DNA of 64,000 bases, taken from Citrobacter sp. wls619 (GTDB taxonomy: Bacteria > Pseudomonadota > Gammaproteobacteria > Enterobacterales > Enterobacteriaceae). The notes under the pieces were generated by a model. That model saw only the letters and a list, made by a program, of their open reading frames with translations, did no database searches and had not been told where the DNA came from. The position numbers and the translations under genes were made by a program. Positions 17,410 through 25,390 of this stretch are shown here, piece by piece. The stretch is from the NCBI RefSeq assembly GCF_005281345.1, contig NZ_SZXJ01000044.1, forward strand, positions 62,337 to 126,336. The letters are read 5' to 3'. The first letter of the stretch is position 1; each line of letters starts with the position of its first letter.

Positions 17410-18036
17410 ATGGATACGTTTAAGCAAATTAGCGGGCGAATTGCGCCAATGCTGGAACCGAATATCGACACCGATGTGATTATGCCTAAACAGTTCCTGA
17501 AAGGGATCGATCGTCAGGGGTTGAATAAAGGGGTATTTTTCGATCGCCGTTTCCTGGGCAATGGTCAGCCTAATCCCGATTTTATTCTCAATATGCCGGG
17601 CTGGCAGGACGCGACGTTTTTGCTGGTCGGCCCCAACTTTGGCTGCGGATCGAGCCGCGAACATGCCGTTTGGGGATTAAAACAGTTGGGCATCCGGGCG
17701 CTGTTAGGTTCCACTTTCGCCGGGATTTTTGATGACAACTGCCAGCGCAACGGGATCCTGACAATCTCTTTGGATGACGCGTCTCTGGCTCGTCTGGCAC
17801 AGTTAGCTGCGAAGGCTGACAGCAATCTGATCACGGTTTCTCTTGAACGCTGCGAGATTGAGACTGCAGATGAAACACTTCCTTTTGTCATTAGTGAACT
17901 CAAACGAGAGATGTTGGCCGCTGGCGAAGATGCGATTGCCTGGACACTGCAATATCTGCCAGAGATCGAAAATTTTGAGGCGCAGCATTACGCGCGGCGC
18001 CCATGGTTAAAGTGTCCGGTATCCGCACGTGGCTAA
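17410..18036 (+). CDS. LeuD-type hydro-lyase small subunit
   Basis: 208 residues, LeuD-like swivel domain with IAPMLEPNIDTDVIMPKQFLK at the N-terminus, GPNFGCGSSREHAVWGLKQLGIRALLGSTFAGIF (SREH substrate loop) near residue 75, and FVISELKREMLAAGEDAIAWTLQ at the end. Together with the preceding large subunit it forms the hydro-lyase. The ATG at 17410 starts one base after the large-subunit stop at 17408; upstream frame is shadow. In LeuD the loop region helps set substrate size, but I cannot predict the substrate from it. Confidence 0.85.
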   Translation: MDTFKQISGRIAPMLEPNIDTDVIMPKQFLKGIDRQGLNKGVFFDRRFLGNGQPNPDFILNMPGWQDATFLLVGPNFGCGSSREHAVWGLKQLGIRALLGSTFAGIFDDNCQRNGILTISLDDASLARLAQLAAKADSNLITVSLERCEIETADETLPFVISELKREMLAAGEDAIAWTLQYLPEIENFEAQHYARRPWLKCPVSARG

Positions 18037-18097
18037 GAAAAGAGCTGGCGATGAAACGGGGGCAATGTCGGGCAAGCAAAGAAGGCAGGAGACAGTG

Positions 18098-19012
18098 ATG
18101 AGTACAGTTATTGAATACGGCGCTTCTCCGTTCATTCCTGGGTTTGCATTAAAGGATGTACGGCTGCCAAATGGTTTAACAATCCGGGTCGCCATCGGAG
18201 GAAACGGTTCACCGTTGGTGCTCTTACATGGCCATCCGCAGAACCACATCACATGGCGTAAAGTCGCGCCGGAATTGGCGAAAAGCCACACGGTGATTTT
18301 GCCGGATTTGCGGGGCTATGGAGACAGCGACAAGCCGGCGAGTGACCCGGCGCATCGTACCTATTCAAAGCGTATGATGGCGCAGGATATTGTCATGCTG
18401 ATGGAGATTCTGGGTTATCCGCGGTTTGCTTTTGTCGGGCATGACCGTGGAGGACGGGTGGGACATCGGCTAGCCCTTGATTATCCTGACAGTGTGACGT
18501 GTTGCACGTTCATCGACATAGCCCCGACAGCCACAATGTACGCGTTAACCAATAAGGCGTTTGCCACGCGCTATTTTTGGTGGTTTTTCCTGATCCAACC
18601 TTTTCCATTACCGGAAACAATGATCGCGCACGATCCGGCATTTTTTCTGCGCAAGCATATTGCAGGTCAGTTAAAAACTGCAGGGGCGACATCAGAAGAT
18701 GCGTTCAATGAATACCTGCGCTGTTACCAGAATCCTGAGATGATCCATGCGGTCTGCGAAGATTATCGTGCCGCGGCATCGATTGATCTTGAAGACGATG
18801 CTGCGGATGCGTCTGCGCGTATTGAGTGTCCGCTACTGTTGCTGTGGGGGGCTCAGGGCACGGTAGGGCAGTTATATGATGTGGTGGATACCTGGAGAGA
18901 AAAAGCGATGCGCGTGCAGGGAGAAGCATTGCCTTGCGGGCATTCTCCGCAAGAGGAGATCCCAGAGATCTTCACGCAGAAACTGCAGTCATTTTTGCGA
19001 TCGGTGTTATAA
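18098..19012 (+). CDS. alpha/beta hydrolase of the haloacetate (fluoroacetate) dehalogenase group
   Basis: 304 residues, alpha/beta hydrolase fold with LLHGHPQNHITW (oxyanion region), nucleophile Asp116 in VGHDRGGRVGHR with Arg117 and Arg120 placed like the carboxylate-binding arginines of fluoroacetate dehalogenase, and His282 in CGHSPQEE. Tyr223 (EDYRAA) matches the halide-site tyrosine, but the His-Trp pair of that site reads Trp161-Trp162. It is therefore a member of the group whose fluoride pocket is altered, and the substrate may not be a haloacid. ATG 18098 follows AGGAGA; the frame extends upstream over the leuD-like end. Third gene of the operon. Confidence 0.75.
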   Translation: MSTVIEYGASPFIPGFALKDVRLPNGLTIRVAIGGNGSPLVLLHGHPQNHITWRKVAPELAKSHTVILPDLRGYGDSDKPASDPAHRTYSKRMMAQDIVMLMEILGYPRFAFVGHDRGGRVGHRLALDYPDSVTCCTFIDIAPTATMYALTNKAFATRYFWWFFLIQPFPLPETMIAHDPAFFLRKHIAGQLKTAGATSEDAFNEYLRCYQNPEMIHAVCEDYRAAASIDLEDDAADASARIECPLLLLWGAQGTVGQLYDVVDTWREKAMRVQGEALPCGHSPQEEIPEIFTQKLQSFLRSVL

Positions 19013-19045
19013 CATTGTCATTTTCCGTCATCTCGCTGCGATGTT

Positions 19046-20011
19046 ATGAAAACGACGCCTGTAGGTAAAAAGCATCGCCAGCCCCTTGAGGGCTGGCCTT
19101 CTGTTGAAGATCTTTTCGTTTTTGTCACCGTTGCCCGCAACGGTGGATTTGCCCGGGCAGCGCTGGAGCTGGGGCTATCCCCCTCCTACATCAGCAAACG
19201 CATCGCTATCCTTGAAAAATGCCTCAACGTCCGGCTTTTTTTCCGTAATAACAGAGTGATGCGTCTCACACCGGAAGGCGAAAATGCGCTGGATGGGGCG
19301 ATGCAGGTCGTCAGTGAAATGAATGGCTTTGTCAGTCGTTTGGATAATCAACGTGGCGTGTTGGCGGGTCATATCACCCTCAACTGCTCATTTGGTTTTG
19401 GGCAACAATATGTCGCAGAGGCGCTGTCGTCATTTATGATCGCCTATCCTGATATCACGGTAAAACTCACGCTAACGGATCGTGAAGTGGATCTTGTGGA
19501 GGAGGGCGTCGATATTGAGATTCGCGTTGGGGATGACATCAATGAATGGTATATCGCACGGCAGTTGGCCACTAATCGCCGGATCCTTTGTGCTTCCCCT
19601 GAGTACCTGGAACGCCACGGTAAACCAGAGTCTGTTAGTGCGCTTGTGCAACATGATTGCCTGATGATTCAGGAAAAAAACTCGGCATTTGGCAACTGGA
19701 TATTAACGGATGGCAGGCAGCAGACACATTGCCGGCTAAACGGTTTTCATTCTTCCAACAGCGGCAGCGTGGTGCTTATTTGGGCACTAAAAGGTCATGG
19801 CATTACATTGCGGTCGGAATGGGATGTTGCGCAGTATATTGCACGCGGTGAGCTGGTTCACGTGTTGCCCCAGTGGTATCAGGAAGCGAATATCTGGGCC
19901 GTATATACCCGGCGTTCATCAAGCTCTGATCGTATCAAAACCTGCATCGATTTCCTCACTGAATATCTTGCACAATGCTTGCCGGGCGGTAAAGCACCGG
20001 ACGTGTTGTGA
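19046..20011 (+). CDS. LysR-family regulator, TtdR/DmlR-like
   Basis: 321 residues. The N-terminal winged helix (DLFVFVTVARNGGFARAALELGLSPSYISKRIAILEK) is followed by an effector domain strongly similar to the TtdR encoded at 37177-38118: CSFGFGQQYVAEAL, DIEIRVGDDI, NRRILCASPEYL, SSNSGSVVLIWALKGHGI and LRSEWDV. TtdR and DmlR respond to tartrate or malate-type acids. It lies 33 bp after the hydrolase on the same strand, so it is probably co-transcribed with and controls the leuC/leuD-like operon. It is an unusual regulator position (last in the operon). Confidence 0.85.
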   Translation: MKTTPVGKKHRQPLEGWPSVEDLFVFVTVARNGGFARAALELGLSPSYISKRIAILEKCLNVRLFFRNNRVMRLTPEGENALDGAMQVVSEMNGFVSRLDNQRGVLAGHITLNCSFGFGQQYVAEALSSFMIAYPDITVKLTLTDREVDLVEEGVDIEIRVGDDINEWYIARQLATNRRILCASPEYLERHGKPESVSALVQHDCLMIQEKNSAFGNWILTDGRQQTHCRLNGFHSSNSGSVVLIWALKGHGITLRSEWDVAQYIARGELVHVLPQWYQEANIWAVYTRRSSSSDRIKTCIDFLTEYLAQCLPGGKAPDVL

Positions 20012-20334
20012 GCAATAGGCGCTGGGTGAGGGGCTGTATTGGGTTTGTTTGGTATAAACGATTTTTTATCTCTAATAGCTCAACTTGACACTTTTGCGCA
20101 AAATATTGCGTTTTATAAATCAATTTTGTTGCTACTCAGTAGCTGTTCCCCGCGCGCAATCCAGGCATAAACGGTCTGGCGGCTGACACCCCCGGAATTT
20201 GGCGTATTCGGCTTTACCCATCATCATGTGTTGTGCTCTTGATTGTGTTGCTAATGATGCAAAGGCTGGATCTATTGTTGCTAACTACAGCGGGGAAGGT
20301 AAGAGGAACCCGGCTAGCATGACCGGGCTGGTAC
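20012..20334. other. gap with decayed sequence
   Basis: 323 bp between the LysR gene and the convergent small membrane protein. It holds the HTH gene remnant listed next and otherwise A/T-rich sequence with no supported gene. Confidence 0.5.
20113..20227 (-). pseudogene. remnant of a small helix-turn-helix protein, frameshifted
   Basis: Read on the reverse strand from the ATG pair at 20222-20227, MMGKAEYAKFRG changes frame at a run of five G and continues as VSRQTVYAWIARGEQLL, ending at TAA 20113-20115. The joined text looks like the N-terminus of a phage packaging or small DNA-binding protein with a VSRQTVYAWI recognition helix. Without the frame change it stops after 31 residues. One extra G in the run would explain it. 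Confidence 0.35.
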
Positions 20335-20577
20335 TTAATCGTGTTTTTTCTTCTGCCTGGCGATAACAAAAATCAACAGCGTGTTGATGAGTACTGACAC
20401 ACAAAGGACGGTTAGCATAAACAAATCATTCCAGTCCTGTTCGGTAATAAAACCAACCATATCGCTGAAACTCTCGAACAAATATACCTCAGGCAATAGC
20501 AGGTAACATGCTGAAAAAATAAGGATAAATGACAGAAACTGAATGAGCCATAACCCTGCTTGCTTCGCTGGTGTCAT
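20335..20577 (-). CDS. small inner-membrane protein, probable immunity protein of the Tlde1-like effector
   Basis: 80 residues with two hydrophobic segments (about 8-30, GLWLIQFLSFILIFSACYLLL, and 53-74) joined by an acidic loop and ending in RQKKKHD. It starts two bases after the effector stop on the same strand. Gene order effector then small membrane protein is usual for toxin-immunity pairs, and Tlde1 effectors work in the periplasm, where such a protein could act. The sequence itself is not recognised, so the role is inferred from position. Confidence 0.6.
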   Translation of the reverse strand: MTPAKQAGLWLIQFLSFILIFSACYLLLPEVYLFESFSDMVGFITEQDWNDLFMLTVLCVSVLINTLLIFVIARQKKKHD

Positions 20578-20579
20578 CG

Positions 20580-21056
20580 TTAATACACCTGAATTGTGCC
20601 ATACGCTTTGAGTGACGCCGTTACCAATACGGTTGGGGTTCTCATGAGCGCTTCACGCAGCACAGCAAAATGAGATGGAGAAGGCAGTGTTATGCAGCCG
20701 TTACTGATCCCCTCATATCCTGCCGGGTGAAGCCTAAAGTTTCCCCTTTCTACCTGAGCGACGAAAGTGTGGTCGTCGATGTTGCTGTCCACTCTGTACA
20801 GGGCAAACCAAATTGAGTGATCCGATCCTGTGTATGCCGTAGCAAAGACATCTCTTACGCGAGTGCTCAGGCTGCGGGGGCGGTCGACAATATAATATTT
20901 TCCTGGCGGCAGCGGGCCAATATTCTTTACCGTGATTGAGTCCGAATTATTACGATGTTGCCCTGTATTACCGGAGTATGCGGGGAAGAAACCTATCCCA
21001 GGGCAGCTCAGGTTTGACAGCGCATTCCCGTTCAGCCGAAAGGTGCAATGGATCAT
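20580..21056 (-). CDS. Tlde1-type (DUF2778) L,D-transpeptidase-like type VI secretion effector
   Basis: 158 residues starting MIHCTFRLNGNALSNLSCPG, followed by GPLPPGKYYIVDRP and the catalytic-type block FRLHPAGYEGISNGCITLP, with the His and the S-x-G-C cysteine that define L,D-transpeptidase-like and Tlde1 domains. Salmonella Tlde1 is delivered by type VI secretion and cuts or exchanges peptidoglycan tetrapeptides in target cells. The ATG at 21056 overlaps the TGA of the upstream hcp sequence (ATGA), so the two were translationally coupled. No signal peptide is seen, as expected for injected effectors. Confidence 0.75.
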   Translation of the reverse strand: MIHCTFRLNGNALSNLSCPGIGFFPAYSGNTGQHRNNSDSITVKNIGPLPPGKYYIVDRPRSLSTRVRDVFATAYTGSDHSIWFALYRVDSNIDDHTFVAQVERGNFRLHPAGYEGISNGCITLPSPSHFAVLREALMRTPTVLVTASLKAYGTIQVY

Positions 21057-21522
21057 CGCTCGTTCCACGTATCAGTGAACATGATATTCCCATCACAGTG
21101 CTTCCAGGTAATTTTCTCATAGCGCAGCGACACGGCCTCGAGATGATTATGTTTTTCGGTACCGGCATTTTTGCAGTTATGCATCAGTGGGCAGACCGAG
21201 ACGACCTTTACACCTTCCAACAGCATGTTGAAGTATTCAACCTCTTGTCCTGCGTCATTGATGCGGTACCACTTAAATTCGGCGCTTTTCAGCGTCTGGC
21301 CTTTTGCCACAGCTTTGTAGAGGTAGGGGCTTCCTTTTCGAACGTTAACGCGCTATGAACGCGGGTACCTGTAATTTTACCCGTCATGTTGTCTGTGGGA
21401 AGATGCAACCCGTGCGCGAAACTATGAATCTCGATACTGCCTTCTCTATTCTGAACATCAACAGAACCTTTAATATCTGCATTGCCGTCATCTTTTAGCC
21501 AAAGATAAGCCGGTATAGCCAT
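21053..21522 (-). pseudogene. hcp: hcp, type VI secretion tube protein, frameshifted
   Basis: The N-terminal part MAIPAYLWLKDDGNADIKGS through GKITGTRVHSALTFEKE is Hcp. After about 21331 the frame runs into APTSTKLWQKARR and stops. The rest of Hcp continues in another frame: PYLYKAVAKGQTLKSAEFKW, YFNMLLEGVKVVSV, EKHNHLEAVSLRYEKITW, ending FTDTWNER. Compared with normal Hcp the stretch between FEKE and SPYLYKAV is missing several residues, so a small deletion (length not a multiple of three) near 21326-21333 fits. No other type VI genes are in the window; this is an orphan hcp-effector unit. A sequencing error cannot be excluded. Confidence 0.75.
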
Positions 21523-22243
21523 GTCAAAAACTCCACCTTTGAATTTTTCTAAATATTAATAACCCCCTTGAAGGTAAAAAATTATCACATAAAGTGCTAT
21601 AAATTTTATTTATATAACATTGGTATTTATGAAATGAATTATTTTTCATAAAATATTATGGAAATATATCTTATGAACATATAGATTGAACTGATTATTT
21701 TAGAGGGAGGTCTCTATTTTATTACATTCGTAACCACAAAGTTCGGACTGATATGTTTGATAGTGATAAATTTTTTATAGTATTAGAATGGGTGGATATT
21801 TATAGATCATATCACAGATGTTACGCTATATATGTAATGAGTTTATATGTCATTAGCTCAGAAAATGGGAATACAAAATTTAAAAAAAGTTAAGAACACC
21901 GAAAATTATTTGGTGAAGTGAGAAGTTCCTGACTGCGGTTCTTGGGATTGTTGATCTGAAACTGTGATGCAAAAATAAATTGAGTTCTACGAAGGTAAAT
22001 TGTTGCCCTATCTAGAATCAACTAATGTCTCAGATCTGAGTGGGAGTTTTACTTTTTTCTCTGTAGCTGAAGAGCTTGCGACTAGGCCAACAAGGAAGAC
22101 GTACAGCAGCGTTGAGCAAGCACTGAATAGCGTTCTGGGCTAGTTTCTAGATTTTGTTCGCTTGAGTTAAGGCTGCATGGTACTCAATCGCCTTGAAATT
22201 TTCTCATTTACTTAACTTAGGATTACTTAGTTGCAGTACCCAT
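21523..22243. other. A/T-rich gap between hcp and ileX
   Basis: About 720 bp with much lower GC than the flanks and no convincing gene. A short forward frame near 22018-22143 (reading SDLSGSFTFF...SVEQALNSVLG) has no start or recognised family and may be the tail of a decayed gene. No integrase, IS ends or clear direct repeats were found. Confidence 0.5.
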
Positions 22244-22280
22244 GAAAAAACTAAGGGCTTACGTTTTCCCGCAAGCCCTT
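22244..22280 (-). terminator. terminator of ileX
   Basis: On the reverse strand, just after the tRNA, AAGGGCTTGCG pairs with CGTAAGCCCTT around a GGAAAA loop and is followed by AGTTTTTT. A strong Rho-independent terminator. Confidence 0.85.
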
Positions 22281-22286
22281 GAAATT

Positions 22287-22362
22287 TGGTGGCCCCTGCT
22301 GGACTTGAACCAGCGACCAAGCGATTATGAGTCGCCTGCTCTAACCACTGAGCTAAGGGGCC
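22287..22362 (-). tRNA. ileX: tRNA-Ile2, anticodon CAT (lysidine-modified, reads AUA)
   Basis: A 76-nt cloverleaf on the reverse strand: acceptor GGCCCCT pairs with AGGGGCC before CCA, D arm GCTCAGTGGTTAGAGC, anticodon stem-loop GCGACTCATAATCGC, T arm with GGTTCAAGTCC, and encoded CCA. The CAT anticodon with this body is the minor isoleucine tRNA, not a methionine tRNA; the C is modified to lysidine by TilS. It sits beside mug as in E. coli. Anticodon bases are at 22327-22329. Confidence 0.95.
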
Positions 22363-22486
22363 GTGGCGGTGGATTATAAAGTAACTCCGCGTTGCAATCC
22401 AGACATAAGCGTACGGATGCTGTTTTTATAAACAATGTATTTTCAGTCCGTTATACTTGTCCCTTGATGTATTGTTCGGAGTAATT

Positions 22487-22993
22487 ATGGTTAAGGACAT
22501 ACTGGCGCCGGGGTTGCGGGTGGTGTTTTGCGGCATCAATCCGGGGCTGTCTTCCGCAGGAACAGGATTCCCCTTTGCACACCCCGCTAATCGCTTCTGG
22601 AAGGTCATCCATCAGGCGGGATTTACCGAACGCCAGCTAAAGCCGGAAGAGGCGCAACACCTACTGGATTTCCGCTGCGGCGTCACCAAATTCGTCGACA
22701 GGCCAACGGTGCAAGCCAATGAAGTGAAGCTACAGGAGATGCGTAGTGGTGGCCGTAAGCTCATCGAGAAGATAGAAGAGTTCCAACCAGCCGCGCTCGC
22801 TATCCTTGGTAAGCAGGCGTTTGAGCAGGGCCTCAGTCAACGTGGCGTGCAGTGGGGGAAACAGACGCTGACGATTGGTACGACGCAGATTTGGGTACTG
22901 CCGAATCCCAGTGGGTTAAGCCGGATCACGCTGGATAAACTGGTGGAGGCGTATCGGGAAGTGAATGTGGCGTTGAAGGCGCGCGGCCTGTAG
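22487..22993 (+). CDS. mug: G/U mismatch-specific DNA glycosylase
   Basis: 168 residues, the E. coli Mug length, with the catalytic motif [20 protein letters not shown] near the N-terminus (Asn18 type) and the C-terminal intercalation motif NPSGLSR. It removes uracil and ethenocytosine opposite G. The ATG at 22487 ([13 protein letters not shown]) is preceded by GGAG; an earlier in-frame ATG at 22457 is less likely. Stands alone between ileX and a repeat cluster. Confidence 0.95.
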   Translation: MVKDILAPGLRVVFCGINPGLSSAGTGFPFAHPANRFWKVIHQAGFTERQLKPEEAQHLLDFRCGVTKFVDRPTVQANEVKLQEMRSGGRKLIEKIEEFQPAALAILGKQAFEQGLSQRGVQWGKQTLTIGTTQIWVLPNPSGLSRITLDKLVEAYREVNVALKARGL

Positions 22994-23116
22994 GGCGGAT
23001 AAATGAAGCGCCATCCGGAAGAATTTGTACAGATTGCCGGATGGCGGCGTAAACGCCTTATCCGGCCTACGGGTTACTCCGGCAGGTAGCCCGGCCAAGC
23101 GTAGCGCCGCCGGGGA
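22994..23116. repeat. REP/BIME cluster
   Basis: Several palindromic units follow mug: GGGCGGATAAATGAAGCGCC, GCCGGATGGCGGCGTAAACG...CTTATCCGGCCTACG, and AGCCCGGCCAAGCG...CGCCGCCGGGG. Confidence 0.85.
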
Positions 23117-23138
23117 ATGCTTCGATTAACAGGCGAAA

Positions 23139-23165
23139 AAAAAGCTCCCATCAGGGAGCTTTTTC
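23139..23165. terminator. bidirectional terminator between mug and rpoD
   Basis: AAGCTCCC-ATCA-GGGAGCTT hairpin flanked by a run of A on one side and T on the other, so it can end rpoD transcripts from the right and any from the left. Confidence 0.9.
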
Positions 23166-23183
23166 ACGTTTAAAACCTTGAGA

Positions 23184-25031
23184 TTAATCGTCGAGGAAGC
23201 TACGCAGTACTTCAGAACGGCTCGGGTGACGCAGTTTACGCAACGCCTTCGCTTCAATCTGACGGATACGTTCGCGGGTAACGTCGAACTGTTTGCCGAC
23301 TTCTTCCAGCGTGTGGTCGGTGTTCATATCGATACCGAAACGCATACGCAGAACTTTCGCTTCACGTGCGGTCAGGCCAGCCAGCACGTCGTGCGTTGCG
23401 GCACGCAGGCTCTCGGTGGTGGCAGAGTCCAGCGGCAGCTCGAGGGTGGTATCCTCGATGAAATCACCCAGATGCGAATCTTCATCATCGCCGATCGGCG
23501 TTTCCATGGAGATAGGCTCTTTCGCGATCTTCAGCACTTTACGGATCTTGTCTTCCGGCATCAGCATACGTTCAGCCAGCTCTTCCGGCGTCGGCTCGCG
23601 ACCCATCTCTTGCAGCATCTGGCGGGAGATACGGTTGAGCTTGTTGATGGTCTCAATCATATGTACCGGGATACGGATGGTACGCGCCTGATCCGCGATC
23701 GAACGGGTGATCGCCTGACGGATCCACCAGGTTGCATAGGTGGAGAACTTGTAACCACGACGGTATTCAAATTTATCAACCGCTTTCATCAGACCGATGT
23801 TGCCTTCCTGAATCAGATCCAGGAACTGCAGACCACGGTTGGTGTATTTCTTCGCGATGGAGATAACCAGACGTAAGTTCGCTTCAACCATCTCTTTTTT
23901 CGCACGGCGGGCTTTCGCTTCACCGATGGACATACGACGGTTGATGTCTTTTACCTGCTCGATGGTCAGGCCGGTTTCTTCTTCAATTTGCTGCAGTTTC
24001 TGCAGGCCGCGGTGAACATCATCTGCCACATCGTGCAGTTTTTCAGACCACGGTTTGTTCATCGCGATTGCCGCGTTGAACCAGGTTTCGCTGGTTTCGT
24101 TGCCGGTGAACAGAGTGATGAAGTTCTTCTTCGGCATTTTGCACTGCTCAACGCAGAGCTTCATGATCAGACGTTCCTGAGTACGCACGCGGTCCATCAT
24201 GACGCGCATGCTGTTGACCAGGTAGTCGAACTGTTTTGGCACCAGGCGGAACTGCTTGAATACTTCAGACAGCTTCTGAATTTCTTCCTGCGCGGCTGCA
24301 TGGCTGCGGCCTTTCGCTTTGATAGTGTCGCGGGTGATTTCGTACTGGGTACGCAGTTCACCGAATTTCTCGCGCGCTAATTCAGGGTCGATGCTGTTGT
24401 CGTCGTCGCTGCTGTCGTCGTCGCCGTCTTCTTCATCTTCGTCTTCGTCATCATCCATCTCTTCCTGAGAAAGTTCAGAGCCGACGTGGGTCGCGGTTGG
24501 CGCCATGTCTTCTTCTGCGTTCGGATCGACAAAGCCGGTGATCAGATCGGAAAGACGTGCTTCTTCAGCTTCTACGCGATCGTATTGCTCAAGCAGATAG
24601 GTGATGGCTTCCGGGTATTCGGCAACGGAGCATTGAACCTGGTTAATCCCGTCTTCAATGCGTTTAGCGATGTCGATTTCGCCTTCACGGGTTAACAGTT
24701 CAACGGTACCCATTTCACGCATGTACATGCGGACCGGGTCAGTTGTACGGCCGATTTCGGACTCAACGCTGGACAGAACCTGGGCAGCCGCTTCTTCCGC
24801 GTCTTCATCGGTGCTGTTGGAGGTTTCAGCAAGCAGCAGATCATCGGCATCCGGTGCTTCTTCCATCACCTGAATACCCATGTCATTGATCATTTGGATG
24901 ATGTCTTCGATTTGATCTGAATCGACGATATCTTCCGGCAGATGGTCATTGACCTCGGCATAGGTCAGATAGCCTTGCTCCTTACCACGTTGGACAAGAA
25001 GCTTCAGCTGTGACTGCGGGTTTTGCTCCAT
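23184..25031 (-). CDS. rpoD: RNA polymerase sigma-70 factor
   Basis: 615 residues against 613 in E. coli; the difference falls in the acidic region near residue 70 ([16 protein letters not shown]). Region 1.1 at the N-terminus, region 1.2 ([16 protein letters not shown]), the long acidic non-conserved region ([19 protein letters not shown]), region 2 ([27 protein letters not shown] and [17 protein letters not shown]), region 3, and region 4 with the -35 helix ([20 protein letters not shown]). The ATG at 25031 gives [12 protein letters not shown]; the frame continues upstream without family match. Third gene of the rpsU-dnaG-rpoD unit. Confidence 0.98.
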   Translation of the reverse strand: MEQNPQSQLKLLVQRGKEQGYLTYAEVNDHLPEDIVDSDQIEDIIQMINDMGIQVMEEAPDADDLLLAETSNSTDEDAEEAAAQVLSSVESEIGRTTDPVRMYMREMGTVELLTREGEIDIAKRIEDGINQVQCSVAEYPEAITYLLEQYDRVEAEEARLSDLITGFVDPNAEEDMAPTATHVGSELSQEEMDDDEDEDEEDGDDDSSDDDNSIDPELAREKFGELRTQYEITRDTIKAKGRSHAAAQEEIQKLSEVFKQFRLVPKQFDYLVNSMRVMMDRVRTQERLIMKLCVEQCKMPKKNFITLFTGNETSETWFNAAIAMNKPWSEKLHDVADDVHRGLQKLQQIEEETGLTIEQVKDINRRMSIGEAKARRAKKEMVEANLRLVISIAKKYTNRGLQFLDLIQEGNIGLMKAVDKFEYRRGYKFSTYATWWIRQAITRSIADQARTIRIPVHMIETINKLNRISRQMLQEMGREPTPEELAERMLMPEDKIRKVLKIAKEPISMETPIGDDEDSHLGDFIEDTTLELPLDSATTESLRAATHDVLAGLTAREAKVLRMRFGIDMNTDHTLEEVGKQFDVTRERIRQIEAKALRKLRHPSRSEVLRSFLDD

Positions 25032-25181
25032 AAGACGGTATCCACACTTAATTCGTTTGATTGGTGTTGGGCGGTAAAACCGCCAACGGCAAAACGAGGG
25101 CATACTTATATTTTGCCGCTGCCTCTCCGTGCGGCTGTCGGGGGCTTCCCGATCGATATTCGGCAGTTAAGCCGTTAAATA

Positions 25182-25372
25182 CTTCATCCTTCACGTTGTC
25201 TCTGCGTTAGCTGCGTTCGTTACTCGGCTCATCCTGAGCCTCGCCCCTTACGGGGCCGCCGCAAGCAGCGTTCAAATCCGCTCCCGGCGGATTTGTCATC
25301 CTGGTCATGTATTTATGTACACTCCCAGGCGTTCGTTCACTGACTACCTTGATACAACGCGAATGATTTTGT
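25182..25372. repeat. diverged ERIC-like element with internal insertion
   Basis: Left part (TCATCCTTCACGTTGTCTC, GCGTTAGCTGCGTTCGTTAC) and right part (TGTACACTCCCAGGCGTTCG, CCTTGATACAACGCGAATG) align with the reverse strand of the ERIC at 27160-27287. About 70 bp in the middle has no match there and contains its own GC-rich palindromes (GGCTCATCCTGAGCC, GGCCGCCG...). It fills most of the 359-bp dnaG-rpoD gap, where I see no gene. Confidence 0.7.
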
Positions 25373-25390
25373 CTTTGTTTTGTCTTTCGC

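Noticed and set aside
22287-22362. Search for a second copy of the ileX 3' end as an attachment site
   Set aside because: No direct repeat of the tRNA end was found by eye near 215-260 or inside the accessory block, and no integrase gene is present, so att sites are not called.
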